Source: Scedosporium boydii (Eukaryota; Ascomycota; Sordariomycetes; Microascales; Microascaceae). From it: a DNA stretch of 64,000 nt. This document shows positions 33,739 through 46,615 of the stretch, one piece after another. The position numbers and the translations under genes are program-made. The notes beneath the pieces are model-generated. The model saw nothing but the letters and a program-made list of their open reading frames with translations. It was not told where the DNA came from and ran no database searches. The stretch covers positions 124,001 to 188,000 of the forward strand of contig NJFT01000045.1 of NCBI GenBank assembly GCA_002221725.1. Direction: 5' to 3'. Position 1 is the first letter of the stretch, and each line of letters opens with the position of its first letter.

Positions 33739-34062
33739 TCATCGTAACCCCAGGCCTATACTTGTGTCCAGTAACTGTGTACTCGCCTGTTCCATCTCGC
33801 TTCGCTGTAACGCCGGAAGGCTAGCTAGCCACTTGGGACGAAAAGGAACAGGACCGGGAATTCGGTGCGTGGATGTAGCAGGCGGATAGAACTCATGGTT
33901 TTGGGTAAAATGAGACTGTATCTCCGACGTCGTGGCCATTGGAGCTCGATCCTCCTTCGACCTCTTGATAGCTCTCTCGAATACATCGTCGAGGAGAGAA
34001 TTCTCTTGGCTCTGACCTCGGTTAGACTTGCTGTGTCGCGGTGCACGTTTTGTAGGAGCCAT
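33739..34062 (-). CDS. small hypothetical protein
   Basis: An open frame of 107 residues from an ATG at 34062; the frame also extends upstream. The N-terminus is basic (MAPTKRAPRHSKSN), the middle is polar and helical (LLDDVFERAIKRSKEDR), then a Pro-rich segment with IPGPVPFRPKWLASLPAL. The last motif looks like a genuine protein surface rather than noise. There is no signal peptide, membrane span or recognised domain. It could be part of a longer spliced gene or a chance frame. Confidence 0.3.
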   Translation of the reverse strand: MAPTKRAPRHSKSNRGQSQENSLLDDVFERAIKRSKEDRAPMATTSEIQSHFTQNHEFYPPATSTHRIPGPVPFRPKWLASLPALQRSEMEQASTQLLDTSIGLGLR

Positions 34063-37000
34063 ATGCCATGTCTTAGCAAGCAGGCGAAGTACACCGGGCA
34101 ACACGCTCTAGAAGTGAGGATTGCTGATGAAGGTTGACGTTCCGCCAGGCTTGAGCAGTCCGTGTGTGTGTGTGTGTGTGTGTGTGGAAAGTGACAGTTA
34201 GAGTGTCGAGAATTTGATGGCTTGGCGCTTCAACTTCCCAGCCGCAGAACGTGTTGGTGGATACCTGCCTGTCAGGCAGATCCCGACTATTAGGAGTTTG
34301 CAACGTCTTAGACAATCTACCCTGTCAGTCTGGATTGGTTTCTTCCTAAGCTAGTCATGTCTTGCTTCATGTAAAATGTGAGTGTCTTGTCAGAAAAAAG
34401 AAACGGTCTCCTTTTCCACGTAGGTTCGAGACGCTGTCTTCCTCGCAGAGTGGCGGCATCACTGAGACCGCTAGCTATGTGAGTATTTACCTCTAGAGGA
34501 TACGCAACCGACTGAGGATAGGTGGATATTCTCTACTAGGGGTGGGCATCGCCGTTGGAAGCTTGCTCGCAAGTCCAAAAGTCAGTGTAAGTGAGCCGCC
34601 CCAACCGCATTGATCCAGCCTGAGTTACAGGTTGCTAAGGACAAGGTTGGCAAAGGCAGACGTTGATAAAACCATTCCGTGATCTGAACGACAGTTTCGC
34701 AAAAGTCGAACTGGGACAACGGGAAGGGCGGATAATAAGGCATCATACACTTGAGATCCCCAGATTTCTGCGATGCGTCGGATCATGCAAAGAATTAGAC
34801 GTGGAGATTGTTCCAAGGTCTCCCGTACAAATATGATTGAGGACCCGCCAGAATGTAGCCGGCTTCAGCCTATCTCACGCCATTAATCGAAGGAACAGTG
34901 GAGGGCTTGAAACAGTGGCACGAGCTATCGAAGTTGTTAATATAAAGTAGGTTATAGATGGGAGAAACCGAGGCGTATCCGTTCCCTCCTTCCTTCGTTC
35001 CCCAAGCAAATCTCCAAGGTGCTATTTCCGATGCCGATAATGGAACTGTACGAAATATTCGAGGCACATGCTTCGCTTCAGAATTTGATCAAATGTCAAA
35101 TGGTAGATTATTTTAATTGATTGATCGATCCATTGCTCCTTCCGATTTTATAACAGCGAAAGTATCTGGTACTTTCTAGAGGCGGGAGAACACAAGAATA
35201 GCCTTGTACCCCGTCCTCAAGTCCCATGTTATGTGCCCCTACCCTTGCTGCATTCGGCAACCGAACCGGTTCAGCTAGGAACCATTTACTTTCTGGACAT
35301 GACACTCCAGTTTACAATTGATGCAGGGAAAGGTGGAAGGTGGGTGTGGGAGAAACAGAAACACCTCAATGTATTGTCAGGCACCGCCGTACTCCGTACC
35401 TGCCTGTTCCTTCCCTCCATGCGGCTTCAGGTCCTCTGACGCGCCTACCCCACGCGTCTTCTTTCTCAGTTGATTATTACGAAGTCCGTACGTAGAGAGC
35501 ACCCATATTCTGCTATGAGACCCGTTTAATTTAACTTAAATTGCCTTTCGAGTCCTTTTTTTAATGCCCCAAGCACGGAGTAGAACGTAAAAACCTCGCA
35601 GCGCGGCGTCTCTATGGACTTTATCAATTGTCTCAGCCGATCCCATTCGACGTCGAAAAATCACAACCTTCCGCTACCTACTTCGTACGGGCAGTGTCAT
35701 CATAATAGTGGACTCAGTTCCATCCCGTCCGCTTGGCCTAATATAAGAATCATTGATATAATACCGCTGAGGAATTAAAGGACGAGTCGCTTTGCATGCT
35801 ATGATGCTACTTCGTAGTCCCGATGGCAGGTCCCCATGGTTCCCTTGTTCTTATTTTACGTTGCTGTCGGTACCCCCGAGGAAGGCTGCATACGAAGTTG
35901 GTAGAAAATGAAGGTGACGAAAGAGGAACTGTATAGAATACCTATCAAAATTACAATTTCCAACCTACAAGTATCGTACTAGTTACATTATCGATCCCTT
36001 CTAGACCAATTGACCCTCCTCTTGGTATGAGACAGAGCAAGGGACCCCAAGGTAAGGTGAAGTACTTCGTAGAGGAACCTTGAGCGGTACAAGATACCTG
36101 CTTGCTTGACGCACGTCCGACAAGGCACCGCCTGGCTTGCAGGGAGGGAAAGTGCCCAGGGTTCATGTCATACTGAGTACAAAGTACTCACCTCCATGCA
36201 CAACAATTGGAAGGTACAAGGTAGCTCCAAAACATGCGCTGCTAATAATCATTGAATTGATGCGTGGGGCAGTATCGCACTAGGAAAGTCTCTGGAATAT
36301 CGCTCTTGGACGGGTCCACGGGTCCACCAAATCCCCCAAGCCACCAGTCCCTTTTATCCCATGGCCGAGCAGGTCCAATCTCGTTTGCCGCTTCAGTGCC
36401 ACCTCGCTGACGGGCTCTCAATTTCAGCAATTGTCCAGGCTTGGGACCGAGAACACCCACCGTCTGGTCAGTGTGAACGGTGCATCAATTCCTGATTGTG
36501 CAGTGTCCCAAATCAAATGCCCAATGCGCAGAATGGTGCTTCTCCCAGACCTGCTTCTCCCTCCTCTCTCCAATTGGATGCTCTTGGGCCATCATTGTCG
36601 TCGCTGACTGGGCCGATTCCACTCCTGCCCATTTCCGCTCCTCTCTCCTGTCCTCACACACTCTTCCTCGGGCTCCCTGTCCTATAATCTCCAGGTCTGC
36701 TCGGCGTCCCAGGTCGAAATTATCTTCCCTTTCCCCATCAAATTCCGGTTTGGTGGAGAGTTGGATTCTGTCGAACGCCATTTTCCCGGCTCATTTCCTG
36801 CTTTTCCTCGTCATTTCGCATCGTTTGGAACGAGGCATTTCGAACAGCCACGGCAAATCAGCACATTCGAACCGTTCGCATCTGCAGTTGGCGTCGAACG
36901 CGACCTGCCTCCACAGAAGCGAAAGAACCGCGCCACTATTACCCTATCACCTCCCGCCATTTCTCACCGCCGACAACACGACACCATCTGCGACGCTCGC

Positions 37001-37780
37001 TGATCCTCCCCCAGACCCCTAACACCCCAGCCACAATCGACTGAATCGCCAAATCTGCAGCTCGAGCTTGGGGAAGATCCTAGGAGACCGACGCGAAGCA
37101 AATTTTCGAGACGACCTTTCGCCATTCCGGTCTCGTCGATATTTATCGCTTTCCTTTTTCGGCCTTCCCTAGACCTTGGACGTCCGGCAAGGTTCATTTC
37201 AACCTTCCTCCTTGCCTCAATTCGCGTGGAGGCTCGCCAGAAATCCCCCGACAGGCTTTCCCCCTTCCTCTAGTGCCCGAACTCACGAGGTATCAGCGTG
37301 GACTCGTCCCAGCCAAAGAAATTGTCCGCACCATGGTATAGTTCATTCAATCTGATTGGTATGAGTTTTCCATCAGCCCCTTCATCTCCGCGTGGCCTTT
37401 TCTTTTATCAAGCATTGCAGTGCTTGATTCTCAATCGAAAGCTCGCAGCACGAACGAAAACTGACTTGGGGATTCCTCTCCTATTCCACAGTATCAAGAA
37501 CACTGCGTATCCGAACATTAATTTCTATCTGCACGCTCTTGTTTCCTGACGAAGGTAAACTTGAGTCTTGATCAATCGGGGAAGTTGGTTGCCATTTTCC
37601 CTAGGTCCATCGCTGAACTTTCAAACCCTTACTTTTTTTCCCCTGGAGAGAGGAACGACATTTCAAACGAATCCGTCGCGGCAAATCTATCACGAGATTT
37701 GGAGAACCGCCAGCCCGGCAGATCAGATTAACATTCACGTCTCGAGAGAGCCGTAAGGACGCGATAATTCCCGAAGGAGG
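34063..37780. other. 3.7-kb region, including the long leader of the Kin4-like gene
   Basis: A (GT)n microsatellite lies at 34162-34186. Several TACTTCGTA motifs occur at 35680-36070. From about 36500 to 37780 the plus strand is pyrimidine-rich with possible donor-acceptor pairs (for example GTATGAG near 37358 and CCACAG near 37492), as expected for a long 5' leader with introns before the ATG at 37781. No coding gene is supported. Confidence 0.5.
34162..34186. repeat. (GT)n microsatellite
   Basis: Uninterrupted GT dinucleotides on the plus strand. Confidence 0.9.
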
Positions 37781-40700
37781 ATGTCCACAGCTCTGCAAAC
37801 GCCTCATCAACCGGCGAGCCTTGCGTCTCCACCATTGATCCCAGCCTCGACCGCGAGTCATCACTACATGCCCACCCATTCTCGGGAGGTCTACAATGCA
37901 AATCAGCAAACCGTATCCTCTGCTTCGCCTTCATCTTCGAAACGACCTTCTCGTGCCCGTAGTGGCAACAATCCCGGAGCTGGCACGGCAAACGTGACAG
38001 TTTCCCCCAATCACTCCCAATCCGCGCTTGACTCGCCGATGATGGCGTCGCGTGCTGCTGTCGCCAACGCGGCAGTTGCAGATTACCAGTCCCAAGGCGG
38101 CTCCGACCGAAAACGAAACGCGGCTCCTGTTGCCCCCCCGCGAACCTCTTCATCTAACCCTCCCGGCGCCTCCGAAAGCCAAAAACGGGCCACGGCGCCG
38201 AATGACCGTGCGACCGCATCCCCTAGGAACGGTCGTCACGGTGAATCCTCTCGCGCTGCCAACGGCAACGGTGGCGCCGATGCCGCTGAAGAATCGAGGG
38301 GATCGTCAAGCCGCCGGAGACATCAACAGATGGCCGAGGAACCTCCTGAGCGCGTAAGCAGTAATCGCGACGGCCGCACCGGCGCCATAGTCACGATCCC
38401 TTCAAAACCAGCTGCGTCCCAAGAACAGCCCGATTCAACCGATGCCTACGACGACGCGGCTCCTCCCCCCGTTGTCGCGATGGGTGACTATGCCGATCAG
38501 TCGCGTCGTGGAGGGCGGAGTCGACACGATGGGCGGTCAAACAAGCGTGATAAGAACACAAAATTTGGCGACTATATTCTGGGAAATGTTATCGGTGAGG
38601 GAGAGTTTGGCAAAGTGCGACTCGGTTGGAAGCAGGATGACAGAGTTCAGGTGAGTTCCCTCTTACAGTCACGTCGACCGCCGCTTCTTTAGATTTTCGC
38701 TAACTATCATGTCTCCCAGGTCGCCATCAAAATTATCAAAAAAGAAAGCCTCGGCAACAACCCTTCGAGATTAGCAAAGATTCACCGAGAGGTCAATATC
38801 CTTCGGGGACTGACCCATCCCAACATCGTCCACCTCCATGATATGATCGGCGACGACACACGAATAGGTATCGTGCTCGAGTACGCTTCCGGAGGCGAAC
38901 TGTTTGATTACATTTTGAACCATCGGTATCTCAAGGACAATGCTGCGCGGAGGTTATTTGCCCAGCTCATCTCTGGCGTGGGCTACCTTCACAAGAAGGG
39001 CATCGTGCACCGGGACCTGAAGCTGGAGAACCTCTTACTCGACCGTCATCGAAATATCATCATCACCGACTTTGGCTTTGCAAACATCTTTGACCCCAAG
39101 GACGAGCTCACCGAAGAGGAAGAGTTGAACCTGAGTGACCGGGAGTTTGTGAAGAGGCTGGGCCTGGATAAGATTAAGGGCAACGGGACTCGCCGGGGTG
39201 ATTTGATGCAGACGAGCTGTGGTAGTCCCTGCTACGCTGCCCCTGAGCTCGTGGTCAGTGATTCCTTGTACACAGGCAGGAAAGTTGACGTGTGGAGCTG
39301 CGGTGTCATCTTGGTAAGTCTTGGTTCTTTCTCCCTGTCTCTTCTCTGTCTCCCCAAACTCCCATGACGTTGGCACATGCGCTTATGCTAACCTCTATGA
39401 TTCATCTCAGTATGCCATGCTTGCGGGATATCTTCCTTTTGACGACGATCCGGCCAACCCAGAGGGAGATAACATCAACCTCTTGTACAAATACATCGTC
39501 AACACACCTCTTACCTTCCCCGAATACGTCTCCCCACACGCCCGCGATCTTCTCAAGCGAATACTTGTTGCCAACCCCCGAAGACGGGCGGACCTGTTCG
39601 AGGTGGCACGTCATAGTTGGTTGAGCGAGTATGCCCATGTCGTCAGGATCATCACGAGCAGCACGACAACCCCCGACGACATCAAAAACACGACAGTACC
39701 GGCCGAGGAGGAAGCCGACGCCCCGGGAATCGCAAGGAGCGCTTCCCTGCGCGATGCGGCGAAACCCAAGACACCTGCTGCTGGTTCCACTGTTGGTGGC
39801 TTGACTCCCAAGCACGGTCATATCGATGCAGACGAGGCAGCGGCGGCGGCAGCCAAGGCTCAGAAGGATGCCAAGCGTCGCACGGTGCAAGTCGAATATG
39901 TTGCGCCCACAACCCAGACTCAGCGCGGCGAATACATTGTTTCGAGCAAGGCTCGTGCGCAGCCGACCGCGGACGCGGCCCAGGCCAATGCTTCCTCGTC
40001 CAAGGACAAACCACTCCCACGCGACCCGCCCGTATCCCGAGACACGTATTCCAAGCCCACATCCTCGAGGGGAGGGCCCCCAAGCTCACATCGACAGCAG
40101 GCCAGTGTGGCCCCAACGCGACCTTCCCGCGATCCCCGATCGGACGACATCTACGCGGCAAATGCAGCCGTGGATCATGCTCATGGTTCAGCACGTCCAC
40201 AGACGCAAGGTTCTATCCAGTCGGCAGCCTCGCTTGGTTTTACAGCGGGTGGACGAAACACATATGGGCAACCGGCGCCTCCCGCGGTTGCTGGAACAAA
40301 TGTTCATGGACGCATCCAGCAGCCAGCTTCGGCCGGTGGCGATGACGTAGAGGGTGTCGGCCGGCCGAGTGTTCCGTCGAAATTTGCGAGGGTATCTGGA
40401 TTCACCGAGGGCGCACCGCCCCAAACCAGTGAGGTCAGGGGACACAAGAGATCTAGTACCATTGGGGAGATCAGCTCGAAGTTGCTCGGACGTAGTGGTT
40501 CGCTCTTCGGCAAGGGCCGCAAGCGAACGGACACCGCTACGGCGCCTAGTGCCCCAGCGACTTCCTCTGGGCCCGAAAAGAATAACAGGAAATACCCTCC
40601 TATCAGTATGGCCAATTCGATGGCTGTAGGCGGCGAAGAGGTGCGACAGTCGATGGATTCGAGACAGTCGCGGAGGTCGTTCTCGCTTGGTCTTGGCAAG

Positions 40701-41369
40701 AAGCGCAGCGGCAGCATCAACGGCTCGCATCATTCACAGGAGAAGCAATCGCGGAGGTTTTCACTTATTCCATCGCTTACCCGAGCTATCGGACTCGGGT
40801 CCGATCGGAATTCGCAGCAATCTCTCCCGATTCACCACGGCCCGGATCGCCAAGGCCAGACGGAGACAGGAGGAGCACAGCCCAATACGCCCATCTATAA
40901 CGAGATGCTAGCGAAGCGTCAACCGGAGCCTGCAGCTACCGAGGCGGCTTACCGAAACCAATCGCAAGGCCAAGTTTCGGCCTCCTCGCATACTCAAGCC
41001 CCGGTTCAGAACCCGCGCTATATCCCCGAGCAGTACGACCGACGACCTAATGCCATCCCTCCCTACATCCAGCAGCACTCGTCAGTCCTCAACACGGGAT
41101 CCGAATCATCTATTGACATCCACCGTAACCAAAATAACGCCCAGGGTGTCGGGTCCCCTTACCAGGGCGGCTTCTCTGAGTCAGAAGGCTTCGATGGACG
41201 GCGGTTTGGCGCCGGGGCCAAGGGCGGCAAGGTACTTCAGAAGAACAAGCGATTCGCCGATGCGTACGATGACTATCCCGGCGGTCACAAGGGCTCTAGC
41301 GGAGCCGCACGCAGGGTAATGGACATTTTCCGAAGGCGTGGAAAGGCCAGGTCTGGAGATGATCGATGA
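37781..41369 (+). CDS. Kin4-like serine/threonine protein kinase
   Basis: Exons are 37781-38650, 38720-39313 and 39411-41369, encoding 1140 residues. The N-terminal 260 residues are a Ser/Pro/Ala-rich disordered region. The kinase domain shows GEGEFGKV, AIKIIKKE, HREVNIL, HRDLKLEN and DFG. About 50 residues rich in Glu and Arg lie between DFG and CGSPCYAAPE (DELTEEEELNLSDREF...NGTRRGDL), an insert I associate with Kin4-type kinases. The 600-residue tail has repeated Ser-rich and basic blocks (RQSRRSFSLGLGKKRSGS) that look like phosphosites. In budding yeast Kin4 acts in the spindle-position checkpoint; in filamentous fungi the relatives are linked to septation and septal pores, a known-family inference. 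Both introns have GTRAGT donors and CAG acceptors. Confidence 0.88.
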
Positions 41370-42547
41370 ATAATAATAATAGCCTCGCCTGGCTTGCCTG
41401 AACCTGAGTTGTGAGGGCTAGTTCATCACGGGCGAGTATCGAGCCCCTCTTGGGAGGGTGAGAGAGGAGAAGGCAAAAGAAGGAGGAGGTTGGATTGTGC
41501 ACAGATTGGCGGCGTAACATTGAAATTCTCATCTCACAGGGCCATAGAATGCGGCCAGGCCGAACAGGAGAACGGAACGTTTTTATTTTTCACCTTCCGG
41601 AGGGAACACAGCTGTGGCGTTTTCTGGCGTACTCGGACGTATTGTGCCTCATGCTGTGTTTGTTGTATCTCGACTTCTGGCTTGGTTCTTTTCGTTTTCC
41701 CTTGATTTTCTCCCTTTTTTTTTTTTTTCTCTTTCCCACCTTTCCCGCCTAACGAGACGAAGGGGAAGGCTATTTTCCGTTTGTGTTTTTTTTGCGTCGT
41801 CTCTTCTTCTAATACGATATCTCCGGCCCAAACTCTTCATTTCTGATACCTTGGTATTTTGCACTTCCTCGATTGCATTGTTTCTGGTTTTGTTCTCTTC
41901 ACGGATTACGGAGGAGGTGGAGTATTTGGTTCATGTTGCAACTTGGACGAAAGTTTGAAACGAAGTGAAAGGGATCCCATTCCAATACATTTTCCCGCAG
42001 AGTCAGAGAGAGAGTATACAGGCTTTTTTCAACTATTTAATAGAGGCATTGAGAGCTTTTGAAGTGTTGAGATTTAACTGGATTTGATATTGAAGTGTTC
42101 CTGGACTGCTGGGGGTCGTCAACATTGGGCCATGATGAACAACGGTCCAACGTTGGATGCTATGCTATGTAGCTATTAATAGACAAAACCTATCCGTATC
42201 TCGGCCTTGTAAGGTGTCCTCGACTATCTCGAGTTTGATGTCACATTCGATCGATCAATGTACTTGAGTTTTCCCCCTTCCCCTTGAGATACCATAAAGC
42301 AGAGCACGGTACTTTACAGTTGTAGAGGCCTCGTTTTGGTGGTGTTTAGGGATATCAGTGAAGGCTCGCTACAAAGTTCAAAGGTTTAACACAACATTGA
42401 AGCGTTGAGTTGACAACGGGCTAGATGGAAAACCCAAGCTCTGATTTATCAATGAATGCATCAGGACTACCTGTTTCTGAGCTGTTCACATGGCGGAATT
42501 GAACGGGGTGGCGATACTTAGACCCAAAACAAATCGACATATCAATG
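41370..42547. other. intergenic between Kin4-like and HET genes
   Basis: T-rich sequence follows the Kin4-like stop (41700-41800), probably its 3' untranslated region. The genes converge here. Nothing coding is seen. Confidence 0.5.
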
Positions 42548-44122
42548 CTAATGATCGGACCGGGACGTGTTGCCGTCATCTAAACCAACACGCAAAACCA
42601 GATTGAGACTGTGGCCTTGACTCGCGCTATCCTGAACACCATAGCGGATGGTCGCCCAAGCCTTGAGGGAGGGATATTCCGCGCGTATCACCACCTCAGC
42701 CTCGTCGCTGGTTGAGTCGATGAATTCGGTAGCCCATTGTTGAAGATTTTCCTCGTCGGTGCACTTCATCTCCGCTTTGGCGGCCACCTTCGCTCCAAAC
42801 TCCGCCCACTGCGCCTTCACGGCAAAGGCGGGCCCGGACTCCACTTGGTAAATGTAAGTCATGAGTCTTTGAGACCTGTCCCGAGACACTGTAAAATTCG
42901 ACCTCTGAAGAGAGCATTTGTGGGTTCCGAAGTGTTGATGGACTGAGATATCAATCTGTTGGAATCTTGTGACGGGCTCGGACGGGCTCACCCAAACCGG
43001 TCCGATAAGGACTTCGGTAAAGTTTCTCGCGTTGTCCGAGGTCTCCACGTTTCTTAGAAGCGCGGGTGATTCTCGTCGGAAGAGATTTTCCGACGGCGCT
43101 GTGTCGTCCTCGCCCATCGGTTTGAGAAATATGGCGACCCTGCTGCGCGGGTGGTCGGTGGACGAACAATTCAAGACACCCAGAGTTCGGCCCCCAGTGA
43201 CCCGCAGTTGGACGCGCAAAAGCAACCCCTTGGTCGTCACCGTGATATCGCCGTCCTTAGGGAGTTGTTCGGGGAGCCGGGCCTGGACAATCCGGGACGA
43301 ATCGCGAAAATCGAAGGGGGATTGGGCCAGCACGCCTCGGGCATTCGTCGCCGCTTCGCTGGAGAAGACTTCGGGCAATGCCTTCCATGCGAGCAGGCTC
43401 TGGTCGGCGTGATTTCTCAGTATTTCTTGCTGAAGTCGTGCGAACGCCCGGCCTCCCTCGCCATAGAGTAGCGGCATGTAGACGTCGAAGATGCCGAGCA
43501 AGCAATACGCAACGTCCTCGACGCGCGTCGTCTTCCGCAGAGCCGCCCAGCTCATGCGCTGAGCAACGCTGTAATCAAAAATGCTGCGCTCGCCCCGCAG
43601 CAGCCTGACGTCGATATTCGTGATTTCCGCCAGGATGGGGGCCAGGGACTTTTTCGTCCCGAAATCTTCCCAGACACAGTTGCAGAAGACGACATTCTCG
43701 GGTGCCAGGAGCTCCTGCAGCGTCCATCCGCGAGTGAACCAGCGGCATTCGAAGCCCTCTGTTCCGAAGCTTGCTTTCGACTCGCCCCCGAAGTCGCTGA
43801 GGTACGTGAAACAAACAACGGCGTCTCCATACCACGAAAACATGGAATTGATGGCTTCCGTCAGCTCGGCGGAGCTTGACTTGTCGATGCAGCATGTGTC
43901 GGCCCATGCCCACCTTATCCCATGTTTACGAGCGACCTTGCAGAAACTCACGATTTTCTTAAAGCCGGCTTTTTCGCGGGTGCGAGGCTGCTCCTGGTGC
44001 CTTTCCCATTCCCAGAAAGAGACCTCATCGTGCTCCCACGTATGGGAGAGGATACAGTATGGGGGTATCTCCAAGGATGAAAAGTCGCGAATCTGAAGGG
44101 TCGCTGTGTTAAGAAGGCGCAT
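42548..44122 (-). CDS. HET-domain protein (heterokaryon incompatibility)
   Basis: A single exon of 524 residues. The ATG at 44122 gives MRLLNTATLQIRDF, a standard HET-family start; an upstream in-frame codon at 44131 is TTG and is not used. HET-domain blocks are clear: YCILSHTWEHDEVSFWEW, IRWAWADTCCIDKSSSAELT, INSMFSWYGDAVVCFTYLSD, and CRWFTRGWTLQELLAPENV. Then come RMSWAALRKTTRVEDVAYCL and GIFDVYMPLLYGEGGRAF. The C-terminal 250 residues have no recognised domain and no NACHT or WD repeats follow. Such proteins trigger incompatibility and cell death on contact with a different allele or partner; the partner is not visible. It lies head to head with the CorA-like gene, 453 bp apart. Confidence 0.92.
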   Translation of the reverse strand: MRLLNTATLQIRDFSSLEIPPYCILSHTWEHDEVSFWEWERHQEQPRTREKAGFKKIVSFCKVARKHGIRWAWADTCCIDKSSSAELTEAINSMFSWYGDAVVCFTYLSDFGGESKASFGTEGFECRWFTRGWTLQELLAPENVVFCNCVWEDFGTKKSLAPILAEITNIDVRLLRGERSIFDYSVAQRMSWAALRKTTRVEDVAYCLLGIFDVYMPLLYGEGGRAFARLQQEILRNHADQSLLAWKALPEVFSSEAATNARGVLAQSPFDFRDSSRIVQARLPEQLPKDGDITVTTKGLLLRVQLRVTGGRTLGVLNCSSTDHPRSRVAIFLKPMGEDDTAPSENLFRRESPALLRNVETSDNARNFTEVLIGPVWVSPSEPVTRFQQIDISVHQHFGTHKCSLQRSNFTVSRDRSQRLMTYIYQVESGPAFAVKAQWAEFGAKVAAKAEMKCTDEENLQQWATEFIDSTSDEAEVVIRAEYPSLKAWATIRYGVQDSASQGHSLNLVLRVGLDDGNTSRSDH

Positions 44123-44575
44123 TCTGTTCAAGATGGAAGGTTGGAAGAGACCAAGGGACCGGGCGAACTATGGGAAGATGGTATCGTGGCCGGGGAAACA
44201 TCTAACACCCATGGACCTGTGAGCTAACAGGGAGATCCCGCACCAGCTACCTGTGCCCATGTTTGTCCAAGGCTGTCCGGCGTACAAGTGAGCGGCCTCA
44301 TGCGGGCAGAGGCTCGAGAGCAACGATTTGTGGCGGTGATGCATATGTTGCAATCATCGAGGGCCAATCAATCCCATCTCGTCGTCTTCGCCTCAATAAT
44401 GCCAGGCGACCGGAACCAACAGAGCGAATCAAAATCCGACGTGAAGTTCCGTTTGCGTTTGGGTTTTCCCTCTATATACTGCACCTGTATTCGCTCCCCT
44501 CTCGCTTTAATCCTCATCTACTAAGCCCTCCAGTCTCTTATACCTCGCTTCCTCTTTGAGATTTTGACGACGACG

Positions 44576-46247
44576 ATGACGAACCGTATGGACGAGTTGT
44601 TCTTCAAGCGTCGACTGACTTCATGTCAAACCACGCCAGAATCGATGCATTTCGTGGAGATTCTAAACTACTCGGTGCGTGAGGGCCCAGTCCGTTTGTG
44701 CTGCTGATGTTGGGTCTTAACAACGAAACAGGACAGCCGCCTCAACACTCGGAAATTCGATGCGTTGGCCGACAACGCGTACAATAAGTTTCTAAGCAGA
44801 AGCGTACGATATTTCCGTCCATGTTCTATTACACGGCCTCGATGTTCTTTTGGCATCCACTGCCAGACTGACTGAAACGTTTATATCCAGGGTATATTTG
44901 CGCCACGGCACGGGGCCCTTCTCTCGAACGGTTTGAGGCTGCTGTAAGCTCACTTCACTCTTTTCTCTAACCCTCGATATACATCAATCACAGAAAACGC
45001 TGAGACCTCACATCACATTGTCCTTACTTTTGCTTGGAGAGGGATGCTGACCCGCCTGCCTGCCGTGATACAGTCTTCACATCGACGCCCAGGATCCGAA
45101 TGCCTTCTCCCCCAAGACGATATCACTATCAAATAACGAATACGAGTTTCTAGTTGACGACATGCGACTTCCTCGATGGGCAATTGAGACGTCTAGCATT
45201 GTGGGGCCGTTCTTCTACTTCGACGTCGTGGGCGAAGTTGGGGATCGATATTTCCGTAAGTCTTGTCACCCGCACACATGATCGGGCCATAGCTTGCAGA
45301 ATTCCCACATACTGGCGCCAGTAGTTGAAGTTGATGAAGGGCGGGAGCTAACGGGAAAATCGATCGGGGCTTTCGTCGTCCTGTAGAGTTTGTGCTTCGG
45401 AAGTCGGACTCCCAACATCGTGGTGCCGCGCAGGACTGGGAAATGACGCTTTCCTATTCTTTCAAGACCCATATTACGTCGGGATACGTCAAGGCTGCGG
45501 CGTCAACTGGCCTCAAACATCTGATCGAAGAGCTGCTGCCCTGCGCCGAGCGCACCGCCCATCCCTTCTTGCTGCCCCTCCTAGTGTTGGACCGCGAGCT
45601 ATGTACCAACATGGAAGAGGTACAACGGCGGGTCCGCGATAACCTTCAAGCTATAGAGAACAGCTTGAGCCGGTGGTCTAGAAAGCCGAGCGGGCGCCAT
45701 GAACGCCGTTCAGCAGAGGAAGCCCACATCAACATGACCTCTCGCATTTTGGCTGATGCTCGTGACCATATGGTGTGGGGGCGACCGGAAACATGGAAAC
45801 AAGTCTTGGAGAGGATGAAGACTTCGTTGGGCATTTTCTGGGACGAACTGCCGCTCGAGGACAAGGCGTCGATGGTAAAGCTTCATCAGTCAATCGAGTG
45901 GCGAATAGGCTTCATCATGGCGCGATTGGCTGGTATCGAGAGCTACACTCAGGACACCAAGGAACGGATCGAAATCCAGGCCAAAGCAGTAGGTTTCTTT
46001 TCACAAAGATCAAAAGTGTGTGGAATATTTTGCTGATCTGCTTTTCTTCCCCCTTTTTAAGTTGGATGCTCTCTTGTTAGAGACAGAGGCCAGAATGAGC
46101 AGCAGCAGAACCAGGGACGCCAGTATTACCGCAATCTCCACTCTTGTATTCCTCCCGGCAACCTTTGTGTCCGCATTCATTTCAGCCTCGTTCCGTTCAG
46201 ATAAATTAAAATTTTTTTCAAGGCTGTCAATAATATTAATTTTATAA
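44576..46247 (+). CDS. CorA-like Mg2+ transporter family protein, 3' end broken or unresolved
   Basis: Exons are 44576-44674, 44732-44803, 44891-44943, 45074-45255, 45387-45988 and 46062-46247, giving 397 residues. The body matches the fungal CorA-like family: VGPFFYFDVVGEVGDRYF, KSDSQHRGAAQDWEMTLSYS, HPFLLPLLVLDRELC, a helical region, then the first membrane span ITAISTLVFLPATFVSAF. After SASFR the reading enters an AT-rich stretch and stops. Family members normally continue with a short loop and a second span. A hydrophobic frame that could be this span (MIAILIIQLAATALTFFTRI) occurs after the AT-rich stretch at about 46363-46425. So the stretch is either an unusual intron (weak donor GTTCAG, acceptor CTAG) or an insertion that truncates the protein. 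Confidence 0.72.
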
Positions 46248-46330
46248 AATCTTGAACAATTTAACAAATTATATTAATATAGATAATATTTATACAAATA
46301 ACTATACAAATTTATTATCTTTTTTAATCC
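46198..46330. other. AT-rich island inside the CorA-like gene
   Basis: About 130 bases with almost no G or C, with repeated AATATT, TTATATTAATATAG and ATACAAATAACTATACAAATT strings, flanked on both sides by normal coding composition. It looks like mitochondrial DNA or RIP-mutated DNA rather than a usual intron of this genome. Confidence 0.75.
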
Positions 46331-46615
46331 GGCATTGCGACGAGGCCGCTAGGCTCTTCGACAATGATCGCAATACTCATAATCCAATTGGCCGCAACTG
46401 CCCTAACTTTCTTCACTAGGATTTCCTATCTCAAGTTTCGTAGAGGAACATTGGGGGGAAGAGTGAGGAGGGAAGGGCGTAAGAAGAACGACGCCCTCGA
46501 TGCGGGAATTATGGAAAGAGAGCCTGGATTTCCTAGCTTGTACATACCCCTATCCCTATCGTCAACTTTTTTGCCTAGAATTCTGTCCTGTGAGGACTAA
46601 GAGATAGGACATCTA

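Noticed and set aside
39617..40350. Long frames in other phases within the Kin4-like tail
   Set aside because: They are out-of-frame shadows of a low-complexity Ser/Ala-rich coding region.
44123..44131. Start of the HET gene at 44131
   Set aside because: The codon there is TTG; the ATG at 44122 gives the standard family N-terminus.
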